Assembly (NCBI GenBank): GCA_020063565.1
Contig: JAICDB010000002.1
Location: 103,870-167,869, forward strand
Source of the DNA: Clostridiales bacterium
GTDB lineage: Bacteria; Bacillota; DSM-16504; Desulfitibacterales; JAICDB01
Direction: 5' to 3'
Length of the DNA: 64,000 nt
Positions 42,731 to 51,719 of the stretch are shown piece by piece (within the stretch, counting starts at the first letter, position 1; each line of letters begins with the position of its first letter). The position numbers and the translations under genes were made by a program. The notes beneath the pieces are model-generated. The model worked only from the letters and a program-made list of their open reading frames with translations, made no database searches and was not told the origin of the DNA.

Positions 42731-44071
42731 ATGAGTGGAAAAAAGATAATGCTGACAGTTATAGCTTTAGCGCTTATTGTTGTTTCATTATTTGCCTATG
42801 GACAAAAGGTTTTGGCATATAATGTAGTGATAGGAGGAGAAGTCGTAGGACAGTTAAAGGATGCTGAAGTTCTCGAGGAAGCAATTGCCGATTTCAAGTC
42901 AAAAAAGGAGAATGAAATAGGTCAAGTAGTTAACGAGGCAGTAAACATAGAACTTCAAAGGGCCCAAATTGATGAAAAATTACTGGTGAAAGATGTCAAT
43001 GAACTGGTAGAAAAAAAAGTGGTATTTACTACAAAGGCATTTTCTCTGGTTGTTGATGGTAAACCTCTTTTTTCTATGTTACATAAAGAAGACCTGGAGA
43101 ATTTACTTAAACAATATAAAGCTCAATTTCTTACATCCGTAGATAAAAATGCCAAGGTTGAGTCTCTGGTTTTTGAAGAGAATGTCCGGATAGTTTCGGA
43201 TCAGGTTACTCTCAATTCTATTGTGAGTATGGAAGAAGCAAAGAGAAAATTGTTTACCATGAAAGAAGAGCCCGTTATATATGAAGTAGAAAAGGGAGAT
43301 AGTTTCTGGCTCATTGCTCGTGAAAACAAGACCGCAGTGGCAGATTTGATAAGATTAAATCCGGAACTGGATCCGGAAAAAATTTGGCCGGGGGATAAGG
43401 TGGTTATAAAACCCGGAAAGCCAATGCTAGACGTTATCGCTACCCTCAAAAATACCATAATTGAAGATATACCATATGAGACTCAATATAAAAAGGATAG
43501 CAGCATGTTAAGCAGAGATCGCAAAGTTATTAATCCGGGAAAAAACGGCGAAAAGGAAGTCCAATACCTGATGGTTTTGAAAAATGGCTACCAGGAATCT
43601 TTAGAAGTCTTAAATGAGAAAGTTTTAAAGGAACCGGTTACACGGGTAGTTAAGGTTGGAACCAAGAAAACCATTTCTCGGGGAGTTAGAAGAAATTACG
43701 GTGTGGTTCAAGGAAAAAGGGTGAGCAGTAATTTTGGGTGGAGAACTCACCCTATTACAGGCAGACGCAGTTTCCACGATGGTGTTGATATAGCTGCTAG
43801 CTATGGCAATGGAGCTTATGCCTATTCCTCAGGAACAGTGACCTTTGCCGGCTGGAACGGTGGTTACGGTAAAGTAGTTTATATCGATCATGGTAATGGG
43901 CTACAAACCAGATATGCCCATCTTTCTAAAATATATGTTAGAAAGGGGCAGCAAGTATCTGCCGGTCAGAAAATAGGTGCAGTGGGAAGCACCGGCAATA
44001 GTACCGGTCCCCATTTGCATTTTGAAGTGCGCAAAAACGGGACACCGCAAAATCCGTTTAATTATATTTAA
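42731..44071 (+). CDS. Cell-wall M23 metallopeptidase with LysM and G5 domains
   Basis: The 446 residues comprise a signal anchor (about 7-27), a linker with YkuD-independent repeats, LysM (about 183-228, YEVEKGDSFWLIAREN), G5 (about 240-315) and M23 (about 335-440). Zn ligands His349 and Asp353 (FHDGVDIA) and His430 (GPHLHFEV) are present. It is a peptidoglycan endopeptidase acting outside the membrane, in vegetative wall or spore-envelope remodelling. The ribosome binding site is AGGGGGA. Confidence 0.93.
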   Translation: MSGKKIMLTVIALALIVVSLFAYGQKVLAYNVVIGGEVVGQLKDAEVLEEAIADFKSKKENEIGQVVNEAVNIELQRAQIDEKLLVKDVNELVEKKVVFTTKAFSLVVDGKPLFSMLHKEDLENLLKQYKAQFLTSVDKNAKVESLVFEENVRIVSDQVTLNSIVSMEEAKRKLFTMKEEPVIYEVEKGDSFWLIARENKTAVADLIRLNPELDPEKIWPGDKVVIKPGKPMLDVIATLKNTIIEDIPYETQYKKDSSMLSRDRKVINPGKNGEKEVQYLMVLKNGYQESLEVLNEKVLKEPVTRVVKVGTKKTISRGVRRNYGVVQGKRVSSNFGWRTHPITGRRSFHDGVDIAASYGNGAYAYSSGTVTFAGWNGGYGKVVYIDHGNGLQTRYAHLSKIYVRKGQQVSAGQKIGAVGSTGNSTGPHLHFEVRKNGTPQNPFNYI

Positions 44072-44104
44072 CCGCTCTTGCTAAACTATTTTTATATTTA
44101 CCAC

Positions 44105-44140
44105 CCCACTTCGAGCAATCGAGGTGGGTTATTTATTTTT
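44105..44140 (+). terminator. Terminator after the M23 peptidase gene
   Basis: CCCACTTCGA (44105-44114) pairs with TCGAGGTGGG (44119-44128, one G:T), followed by TTATTTATTTTTTT. Confidence 0.88.
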
Positions 44141-44298
44141 TTAAAAGTTTTGAAGGAATTGAGAAAGTTATGTTGAATTAATTACTTAAGCAGATAATGT
44201 AGGATTGTTAAACAATTTTAGAACTAAATATTATCAATTAATACAAAAGTCGAACTTTTTGTAAAATAGGTTAAATAAGTAAAATAAGGGGGAATATA

Positions 44299-47200
44299 AT
44301 GAGTGATATAATGAGACAAATTCCGTTTAAAAAACTGGTCAATTGGGTATTGGATGAGTACAAAAAAAATCAGACTATCTTCGGGATACCAGAAGATAAA
44401 TTTTACAGGAAAAACAGTACAAATAGTATAGAATTTTTTGGAGAACCTCTGGAGAGTCCTGTCGGTCCTGCTGCCGGTCCGCATACACAACTGGCACAAA
44501 ATATAGTTGCTTCCTATCTTTGCGGTAGTAGATTCTTTGAATTAAAAACCGTACAAATACTGGATGAATTGGAAATTAATAAACCTTGTATTTCTGCAAA
44601 CGATGAATGTTATAACACAGAATGGTCAACTGAACTTACTGTTTCAGGCGCTTTTGAAGAATATGTTAAGGCATGGTTTTTACTTCATTTGCTGCACAAA
44701 GAAATATTTAAGCGTGATGAACGTTCCTTCATCTTTAATATGAGTGTTGGCTATGATTTAAAGGGAATTAAATCTGAAAAAGTTAATAATTTTATTGAAG
44801 GATTAAAGGATGCATCCAATACGGCAATTTTTAAGGAGTGCCGGATGATCCTTAAAGAAGTAGTTGATAAATTTACGAATGTTGACGAGAAGTATATTGA
44901 CGGTATTTCACCGCAGATTTGTAACTCTATCACTCTTTCCACATTACACGGTTGTCCCCCGGGAGAAATAGAATCAATCTGCAGATATCTTATAGAAGAG
45001 AAAAAGCTGCATACTTTTGTTAAGATGAATCCAACCCTATTAGGTTATCAATATGTAAGAAACACCTTTGATAAAATGGGCTACAATTATATCCAGTTAA
45101 AAGAAGAATCCTTTACACATGATTTGCAGTATGATGATGGAGTTGGTTTACTAAAAAGACTGAAAGCATTTGCTAAAGAAAATAATAAAGAATTCGGCGT
45201 AAAGCTTTCCAATACTTTACCGGTGAAAATTACCAGGGGAGAATTGCCTGGTGAAGAGATGTACATGTCAGGAAAAGCGCTTTACCCCCTGACCATTAAC
45301 CTTGCTTTTAAACTAGCTACAGAATTTGATGGAGACCTGAAAATTTCCTATTCTGGAGGAGCTGATTTCTTTAATATTGCCCGTATCTTCCAAACAGGTA
45401 TACAACCAATTACAATTGCTACAACTTTATTGAAACCGGGCGGCTATATGCGCATAAAGCAGATAGCGAAGGAACTGGAGCCAAACCTGAAGAGCGATTT
45501 TAACAAAATTGATTTGCAAAAACTAGGTCAACTAGCCCAAAGCGCCTTTGAGGATGCCAATTATCTCAAAGAAAAAAGGGCAGGTAGCAGCAGAAAAATA
45601 GCAAAGGAATTACCTTTACTTGATTGTTTTACTGCTCCCTGTACCAGTGGTTGTCCCATAGGTCAGGATATACCGGAATATGTTAGATTGGTTGGAGAAG
45701 GGAAATATAACGAAGCTTATGAAGTTATCGTTTCTAAAAACCCGCTGCCATTTATTACGGGAACAATTTGTAACCACAACTGTATGAATAAATGTACCCG
45801 TTTAGATTACGATGATTCTGTACTGATCCGTGAACAGAAACTAATTGCTGCGGAAAATGGTTATCAGGCCTTCATGGCAAAAATCTCAAAACCGGAACCT
45901 CAAAGTTCAGCAAAAGTAGCCATTATTGGTGCCGGTCCGGCTGGCCTATCTGCAGGTTACTTTCTGGCTAAGGCAGGAATAGATGTTACTATATTTGATA
46001 AAAGGGAAAGAGCGGGCGGAACTGTGGAACATGTCATTCCAGACTTTAGAATTTCTAGAGCTGCCATTGAGAATGATATGGAATTAATAAAGAGAACGGG
46101 TGTGAAGTTTGAACTTGGAGTAGACGCAGACTTTTCCGTAGATAAGTTGAAAGATGATGGCTTTAATTATATCTTCCTGGCAATTGGAGCAGGAAAAGCT
46201 AATCCTCTAAAATTGGAAAGTGACGGACAAAATGTATTGAATGCCGTTGATTTTCTTGAAGGATTTAATAGAAATAAAAATGGATTAAACCTGGGTAAAA
46301 ATGTTGCAGTTATTGGCGGTGGCAACACAGCTATGGATGCAGCAAGGGCTGCGCTACGGGTAGCTGGAGTGGAAAATGTTTATATTATCTATAGAAGAAC
46401 TAAGGAATATATGCCTGCTGATAAAGAAGAATTAGAACTGGCATTAAGTGAGGGTGTAATCTTTAAAGAGCTTCTTTCGCCCCAATCCTTATCCGGTGGA
46501 GTATTGAAGTGTCAAAAGATGAAACTTAGTAAAGCCGATGCTTCCGGTAGAAAAAGACCTGTTGCTATAGAGGGCGAATATGAAGAATTGACTATTGATA
46601 CTGTTTTATCAGCCATTGGAGAGCTTGTGGATTTCGACGTTTTACAAAAAAATGGTATAGAAGTTGATGAGAAAGGTAACGTTACAGTAAATCCTGAAAC
46701 AAACGAAACAAATGTGGAAAATGTATTTATTGGTGGAGATGCACTTACCGGTCCCGCAACTGTTGTGGAAGCTATTGCAGATGGAACCAGGGTAGCTCAA
46801 GCAATTATTGCAAAAGAAAATCTTGTCGGGGAGAAAGAAGCAGTAAAAGATATGGAATTTGACAATCAAAAGAGGCTTGCGGAAATTACTCTTAAAAAGG
46901 GTCATTTAAAAGCGCCGTCACAAGAAGCCAAAGAAGCGGACAGGTGCCTGGAATGTAACTTTGTTTGTAATATCTGTACTGAAGTTTGCCCTAACAGGGC
47001 AAATGTTGCAATTAAAGTTGAAGACCGGAATTTTAACAGCTTAAATCAAATTATTCATATTGATGGAATGTGTAATGAATGCGGAAACTGTGAAACTTTC
47101 TGCCCGTACAAAGGCGCTCCCTATAAGGATAAGTTGACACTGTACTGGAGTGAGGAAGACTTTACAAATAGCCAAAATAACGGTTTTCTTTTAACGGAAG

Positions 47201-47349
47201 ATGGTCAAGAGCCTACCTTTATATTTAGGCTGGCTGATGAAATCCTAAGTGCTAAATTTAATAAGAAGGGAGAAACCGGTGCACCCATTGATCCTGCAAT
47301 TGCTGCACTAGTCTGGGCCACCTTTAAGAAATATAAATACCTGTTTTAA
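44299..47349 (+). CDS. ygfK: YgfK-type flavin/Fe-S oxidoreductase (putative selenate reductase subunit)
   Basis: The 1016 residues comprise an N-terminal dihydroorotate/dihydropyrimidine dehydrogenase-like barrel (1-430, GEPLESPVGPAAGPHTQLAQN, STLHGCPPGEIE), a GltD-like Fe-S segment (CFTAPCTSGCPIGQDIPEY), an FAD domain (AIIGAGPAGLSAGYFLAKAG), an NADPH domain (VAVIGGGNTAMDAARAA) and C-terminal ferredoxin clusters (CNECGNCETFCPYKGAPY). In E. coli ygfK lies with xdhD-type molybdenum hydroxylase genes, and here a molybdenum hydroxylase is 10 kb away. The selenate reductase label is historical; electron transfer for purine or related reductions is likelier. Confidence 0.92.
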   Translation: MSDIMRQIPFKKLVNWVLDEYKKNQTIFGIPEDKFYRKNSTNSIEFFGEPLESPVGPAAGPHTQLAQNIVASYLCGSRFFELKTVQILDELEINKPCISANDECYNTEWSTELTVSGAFEEYVKAWFLLHLLHKEIFKRDERSFIFNMSVGYDLKGIKSEKVNNFIEGLKDASNTAIFKECRMILKEVVDKFTNVDEKYIDGISPQICNSITLSTLHGCPPGEIESICRYLIEEKKLHTFVKMNPTLLGYQYVRNTFDKMGYNYIQLKEESFTHDLQYDDGVGLLKRLKAFAKENNKEFGVKLSNTLPVKITRGELPGEEMYMSGKALYPLTINLAFKLATEFDGDLKISYSGGADFFNIARIFQTGIQPITIATTLLKPGGYMRIKQIAKELEPNLKSDFNKIDLQKLGQLAQSAFEDANYLKEKRAGSSRKIAKELPLLDCFTAPCTSGCPIGQDIPEYVRLVGEGKYNEAYEVIVSKNPLPFITGTICNHNCMNKCTRLDYDDSVLIREQKLIAAENGYQAFMAKISKPEPQSSAKVAIIGAGPAGLSAGYFLAKAGIDVTIFDKRERAGGTVEHVIPDFRISRAAIENDMELIKRTGVKFELGVDADFSVDKLKDDGFNYIFLAIGAGKANPLKLESDGQNVLNAVDFLEGFNRNKNGLNLGKNVAVIGGGNTAMDAARAALRVAGVENVYIIYRRTKEYMPADKEELELALSEGVIFKELLSPQSLSGGVLKCQKMKLSKADASGRKRPVAIEGEYEELTIDTVLSAIGELVDFDVLQKNGIEVDEKGNVTVNPETNETNVENVFIGGDALTGPATVVEAIADGTRVAQAIIAKENLVGEKEAVKDMEFDNQKRLAEITLKKGHLKAPSQEAKEADRCLECNFVCNICTEVCPNRANVAIKVEDRNFNSLNQIIHIDGMCNECGNCETFCPYKGAPYKDKLTLYWSEEDFTNSQNNGFLLTEDGQEPTFIFRLADEILSAKFNKKGETGAPIDPAIAALVWATFKKYKYLF

Positions 47350-47357
47350 GTAGAAAT

Positions 47358-47402
47358 AAAGACCTTAGCTTTTCCGGTTGGAAAAGTTGAGGTCTTTTCC
47401 TT
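47358..47402 (+). terminator. Terminator after ygfK
   Basis: AAAGACCT...CTTTTCC pairs with GGAAAAG...AGGTCTTT (47358-47397), followed by TCCTTTTC. It also separates ygfK from the convergent catalase gene. Confidence 0.85.
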
Positions 47403-47487
47403 TTCTATCATAAGGTTAAAAGCTGAACGAGAACATTACCGGAGCCATTTCAGCTTTGTTATTTCGCCTGGAGCTCAAAAATTGAAA

Positions 47488-48165
47488 TTAGTGACCTTGT
47501 CTCGGGTTATTAAAGCTAGGCGGTGTAGGTTGCGGAGCTTGATAATGCTTGCCGGGGGATGACAGGTCAAAGTAAAGTTTCGAGTCTTTCGTGACACCGA
47601 AATCCTTATTAGATGCTTGATCCTGCACCTTGTTCAGCGCTTCCCTAAATAAAGCGTTATGGGCCTCTTCGCGGTTTAAGAGAAAATCAATTGTTTGTCT
47701 GACGTACCTGTCATTTATTTGGCGGTGTAGATACTCGTAGACAACTTTTGCATTTTGTTCGGCGGCAATGTTTGATAATAAATCAGCTGCTATATCACCG
47801 GTGACACTGACATAGTTTGCAGTCCATGGTACTCCTGATGAGTTTACAAGCATAGGAGAGAGCCCGCCTAAGGTATGAGATTCAATTCCCCCTGCCTGCA
47901 CTTGTTGCGCATTAACGTCGTGGCCGTTTAGAAGATTGATGGTTTGGGCCACCATTTCCATATGACTGAGTTCTTCTGCTCCAATATCCAGGAAAAGGTC
48001 CTTAATAGCCGGGTCTTTAATACGAAAACTCTGGGATATATACTGCAATCCCGCTTTCAGTTCACCGTTAGGTCCACCCAATTGTTCCTGTAACATTGCA
48101 GCATATTGTGGATTAGGTCTTTCAACTCTAACATCCTGTAACAACTGTTTGTCATGTTTAAACAA
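47488..48165 (-). CDS. Manganese catalase (CotJC-like)
   Basis: The 225-residue ferritin-like di-manganese protein has ligands visible as Glu35 (GELKAGLQY), Glu65 and His68 (AEELSHMEMV), a Glu in IAAEQNAKVVYEYL and a Glu/His pair in NREEAHNALF. It decomposes H2O2. In spore formers the close homologue CotJC is a coat protein. The Pro/Gln-rich tail (QAPQPTPPSF) is poorly conserved. It lies 20 bp downstream of hsp20 on the same strand. Confidence 0.92.
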   Translation of the reverse strand: MFKHDKQLLQDVRVERPNPQYAAMLQEQLGGPNGELKAGLQYISQSFRIKDPAIKDLFLDIGAEELSHMEMVAQTINLLNGHDVNAQQVQAGGIESHTLGGLSPMLVNSSGVPWTANYVSVTGDIAADLLSNIAAEQNAKVVYEYLHRQINDRYVRQTIDFLLNREEAHNALFREALNKVQDQASNKDFGVTKDSKLYFDLSSPGKHYQAPQPTPPSFNNPRQGH

Positions 48166-48185
48166 TTTAACACACCTCCTGAAAT

Positions 48186-48614
48186 TTAGTGAAATTCTAT
48201 GTCAATGTGTTTTCTGTTATCGCCTGCAGCTTTTGGCATTCTTATTTCCAAAATGCCATTTCTATAGGTGGCCTTTGTTCCTTCCGACTTTACCCTGCTC
48301 GGTAAAGTGATGGACCTGTGAAAGCGCCCCATATAACGTTCTCTTCTAAACATTTGCTCTTCTCTAACTTCATTGGTTCTAGCAATGTTTCCTGAGATTT
48401 CAAGTACATTGTCCTTTACTTCTACTTGAACATCCTCTTTCTTTTCAAGACCCGGTAATTCACAGGAAACTACAACTTCATTTTCTGTTTCATGGATATC
48501 CACCCTTGGACCGGCAAAGCCCCTCTCAAAGAAAGTTGGGTAATCAAAAAGCCTATCCATTTCGCGTCGCCAGTTTTCCAGATTTCTAAAAGGATCATAG
48601 GGAATTAATGGCAT
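48186..48614 (-). CDS. Small heat shock protein (Hsp20/alpha-crystallin)
   Basis: The 142-residue chaperone has an N-terminal DPFRNLENWRREMDRLF, an alpha-crystallin domain (PRVDIHETENEVVVSCELPG, ERYMGRFHRSITLP) and the GILEIRMPK strand. It holds unfolding proteins and may be cotranscribed with the catalase in a stress or sporulation operon. Confidence 0.95.
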   Translation of the reverse strand: MPLIPYDPFRNLENWRREMDRLFDYPTFFERGFAGPRVDIHETENEVVVSCELPGLEKKEDVQVEVKDNVLEISGNIARTNEVREEQMFRRERYMGRFHRSITLPSRVKSEGTKATYRNGILEIRMPKAAGDNRKHIDIEFH

Positions 48615-48690
48615 AATAAATCACCTCTGGGAGTTTTTATTTTAATTTTGTGTAAAAATAAATATATTTATTCAGCCATGATTTGCCATA

Positions 48691-48730
48691 TAAAAAAGCT
48701 GTTCTCCTGTGTTTTAAGAGAACAGCTTTT
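48691..48730 (-). terminator. Terminator of the glcD-glcF operon
   Basis: On the minus strand AAAAGCTGTTCTC and GAGAACAGCTTTT form a perfect 13-bp stem, followed by TTTTATATGG. It separates glcDF from hsp20. Confidence 0.9.
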
Positions 48731-48735
48731 GCTCT

Positions 48736-50010
48736 TTATTTTACTTTTCTATATGCTTCTGCCAAAAATTCAACCGGATGCTTAACTTCAAGTTTCAGAT
48801 CATGTTCAACAAGCCCGTGACCCAGCTGCATTGAGCAAGCGGGGCAGGAGGTAGTAACACAATCTGCAGAAGTATCCATAATTGAAACTATTTTAGAGTC
48901 TAAAATTTTTCTGGATAAATCATAATGACTGATTCCAAAGGTTCCTGCGCCGCCGCAGCACTGATCAGCGCCATCCATTTCAATAAGTTCCACACCTGGA
49001 ATTAGCTTTAAAATTTTTCTCGGCTCTTCTTTAATTCCCTGACTTTTGACCAGATGGCACGGGTCGTGATAAGTGACAGTAGTCTTAGGCAGCTTTTCTA
49101 AATTTGCATTTAAATCGATTTCGTCTACCAGGAATTTATTTAAATCATAAATTTTTCCTTTAAAATGGGTTACGGCAGCTGGTAAGCCTTCGGCAAATAA
49201 CTGGTCATAATAGTCTCCCTGGAGCATACTGCTGCAGGAGGCACAATCACTTATAATTACATCAACATCAAAATCATAGAATAATTTAAAGTTATTCTCC
49301 GTCATGGTTTTGGCAGAAACAACATCTCCATTTGCAATATGAGGCATCCCGCAACATTGTAAACCCTTTGGTGTTATTACCTCGCAGCCGTTAACTGTTA
49401 AGACTTCAATAGTTGCATGGGCCCTTGCTGGGTAAAAAAGGTTAGTAGCACATCCCAGAAAATACCCTACGCGAACTTTTCTTTTTCCTTTTGCAGGTGT
49501 AACTTCCGCAATATTTTTACTGGCCATTTTTCCGGATACAGGTGCAGTTAATTTATTGGCCTTTTCCAAATCACTTGATATCAAACCCAGAAGGCCTGTT
49601 TTGTCAGCTAGGCTTTTAATTCCGGTAACTTGAGAGGTTTTCAGTAAAAAATGGGCTGTCTTTAAACTTTTTTGATCTTTAAACAGCTTAGAAAGCAGGA
49701 GTCTTTTTACATTATCCTTGCTGTGATCCTTGAGATGGTTGCGCATAGCCACAACAAGTTGATCAACCGGTATGCCTGAAGGGCACTCTTTACTACAGGA
49801 TTTACATAGCAAACAACGGCTGGCCCTACGGGCAAGCGCTGAATCAGGTTCCAGTTCTCCATCACGTAGAAGCTGTGTTAAAAATACATGGGATCTGGGG
49901 GCAGCTCCTTCATTTTTTATTTCTTTGAAGAGAGGACATACTGAACGGCACTGACCACAGCGAACGCATTTTCGTATTAGGTCCTTAACTGCCGGGACTT
50001 GCTGCAGCAT
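48736..50010 (-). CDS. glcF: Glycolate/lactate oxidase iron-sulfur subunit GlcF
   Basis: The 424 residues have two [4Fe-4S] motifs (CVRCGQCRSVCPLF and CLLCKSCSKECPSG) and two CCG domains (GCATNLFYP..., LQCCGMPH; YHDPCHL, DQCCGGAG). It transfers electrons from the FAD subunit to the membrane pool. Its ATG follows GGAGGAG one base after glcD ends. Confidence 0.93.
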   Translation of the reverse strand: MLQQVPAVKDLIRKCVRCGQCRSVCPLFKEIKNEGAAPRSHVFLTQLLRDGELEPDSALARRASRCLLCKSCSKECPSGIPVDQLVVAMRNHLKDHSKDNVKRLLLSKLFKDQKSLKTAHFLLKTSQVTGIKSLADKTGLLGLISSDLEKANKLTAPVSGKMASKNIAEVTPAKGKRKVRVGYFLGCATNLFYPARAHATIEVLTVNGCEVITPKGLQCCGMPHIANGDVVSAKTMTENNFKLFYDFDVDVIISDCASCSSMLQGDYYDQLFAEGLPAAVTHFKGKIYDLNKFLVDEIDLNANLEKLPKTTVTYHDPCHLVKSQGIKEEPRKILKLIPGVELIEMDGADQCCGGAGTFGISHYDLSRKILDSKIVSIMDTSADCVTTSCPACSMQLGHGLVEHDLKLEVKHPVEFLAEAYRKVK

Positions 50011-50011
50011 T

Positions 50012-51430
50012 TTATTGCTCCTCCCTTTCCGGCAATAGCTTTCCGGGATTCATGATCCCTTTGGGATCAAGCGCTTTTTTAATGATATACATAACATCTA
50101 GAGCTTCCCCGTGTTCCTCCCTGGCATACTGGGATCTTACCGCACCTATACCGTGTTCTCCTGTAGTGCTGCCGCCAAGCTCAATTGCCGTTCTGTGAAT
50201 TTCATCTACAAGTTTATTGGCCAGTTCTACTTCTGCCGAATCTTCAGGATTTATGACAGGTGCCGTGTGCACATTTCCATCACCTATATGGCCGTAATTT
50301 ACAACACCTATCCCGTATTTTTTACCAATTTCCTTGATACGGCGCAGGGATTCCGTAACTTTATTTAACGGCACACTGATATCCTCACCGGCAAAGACAC
50401 GACTGCCGTCGGGGCGAACTCGTGCAGCAGCTGTAGCTGTTACGCTGCGTCCCTGCCATAATTCAGCCATCCTTTTGGGGTCAGTTGACCATTCTACCTT
50501 AATAGCTCGATTCTTTGCAATACGTGCCACTTCATTACCTTCCCACTCAACACTGGCAGGATTACCATCCAGTTCAAAGAGAAGGATTGCTTCGGCATCC
50601 GGCAGGTTGATTTCAGGTTTATATTCATTTACTGCTTTAATTGCTGAGGAATCAAGTATCTCTATACCAGAAGGTAAAATGCCGCTTTTGTAAACATCCA
50701 AAACAGTCTTAGGAGCATTTTCCAAATCATCATAAACAGCCATTAATATGCCCCTTGCTTTAGGCTTAGGCCAGAGGCGCAGGCGAATTTTTGTAACTAC
50801 GCCCAGGGTACCTTCTGAACCTATAAATAATTTGGTTAGGTTCATGCCGGAGACATTTTTTATGGCCCGGGACTTTACACCACCTGTTGTTATAACTTTG
50901 CCATCGGGCAGTACCACTTCAAGGCCTAGAACGTATTGTTCGGTTGTGCCGTATTTTACAGCCCTCAGCCCGCTGCTGTTGTTGGCAACCATACCTCCGA
51001 CAGTACACATTTTTGAGCTGCCGGGGTCAGGAGGAAAAAATAAGCCGTATTGAGCTAAATGTTCATTAAGCTTAGCATGTACAACACCGGGTCTGAGTTG
51101 AACCTGCATATTTTCAGTATCTACTTCTTCAATGGTATCCCAGGCCGCCAGATCCATAACGATGCCGCCCTTAACAGCTAAAGCGCCACAGGTCTCACCG
51201 CTACCCGCGCCCCTGGGGGTCACAGGAATCTCGTGCTTGTATGCAAATTTCATCACTTCGCTTACTTCTTGCGTACTGGTAGGCAGAACCACCGCATCAG
51301 GAATATAGCGGTTGTTTCTTGCTTTAAAGGAACTGTCATATGAATAGCTAAGCAAATCTAATTTTTCATAAAGCACCTTATCAGGACTCAGAATTTTTTT
51401 TAATTCTCTCACCAACTGTTCTGATTGCAT
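50012..51430 (-). CDS. glcD: FAD-linked glycolate/D-lactate dehydrogenase subunit GlcD
   Basis: The 472-residue FAD-binding oxidase has the PCMH fold (VTPRGAGSGETCGALAV, GGMVANNSSGLRAVKYG, IGSEGTLGVVTKI) and a C-terminal oxidase domain (YGHIGDGNVHTAP, GGSTTGEHGIGAVR). It oxidises a 2-hydroxy acid such as glycolate or D-lactate. ATG follows GAGGAG. The 289 bp up to the divergent gene at 51720 are AT-rich, and I could not fix a promoter. Confidence 0.93.
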   Translation of the reverse strand: MQSEQLVRELKKILSPDKVLYEKLDLLSYSYDSSFKARNNRYIPDAVVLPTSTQEVSEVMKFAYKHEIPVTPRGAGSGETCGALAVKGGIVMDLAAWDTIEEVDTENMQVQLRPGVVHAKLNEHLAQYGLFFPPDPGSSKMCTVGGMVANNSSGLRAVKYGTTEQYVLGLEVVLPDGKVITTGGVKSRAIKNVSGMNLTKLFIGSEGTLGVVTKIRLRLWPKPKARGILMAVYDDLENAPKTVLDVYKSGILPSGIEILDSSAIKAVNEYKPEINLPDAEAILLFELDGNPASVEWEGNEVARIAKNRAIKVEWSTDPKRMAELWQGRSVTATAAARVRPDGSRVFAGEDISVPLNKVTESLRRIKEIGKKYGIGVVNYGHIGDGNVHTAPVINPEDSAEVELANKLVDEIHRTAIELGGSTTGEHGIGAVRSQYAREEHGEALDVMYIIKKALDPKGIMNPGKLLPEREEQ

Positions 51431-51719
51431 AAAATTCTCCTCTCCAATAAAAGAAATATTAAATTATATTATATAAAAAAATTACAGGTTTGTGGGAAAG
51501 TTGCAATAAAAATATTGTAAATAGAATCATTTGTTAAAGGAAGTAAAAATTTATGTACTTTCGAAATTGAATCTTTACGGTAAGATCTGAAGGGTTTTCC
51601 TTTTAAGTCATCAAGATATTTTTTCTTTGGAAGCAGGTATTAGTCGCTCTATGTCGAATTTTGAAAGTGGATTAAGCGCTTAATAATGTCAACCAAATTT
51701 AAACTGAGGGAGCAGATAT

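Noticed and set aside
50334..50693. Plus-strand ORFs over glcD (119 and 101 codons)
   Set aside because: They are antisense to a well-conserved FAD oxidase and show no domain of their own.
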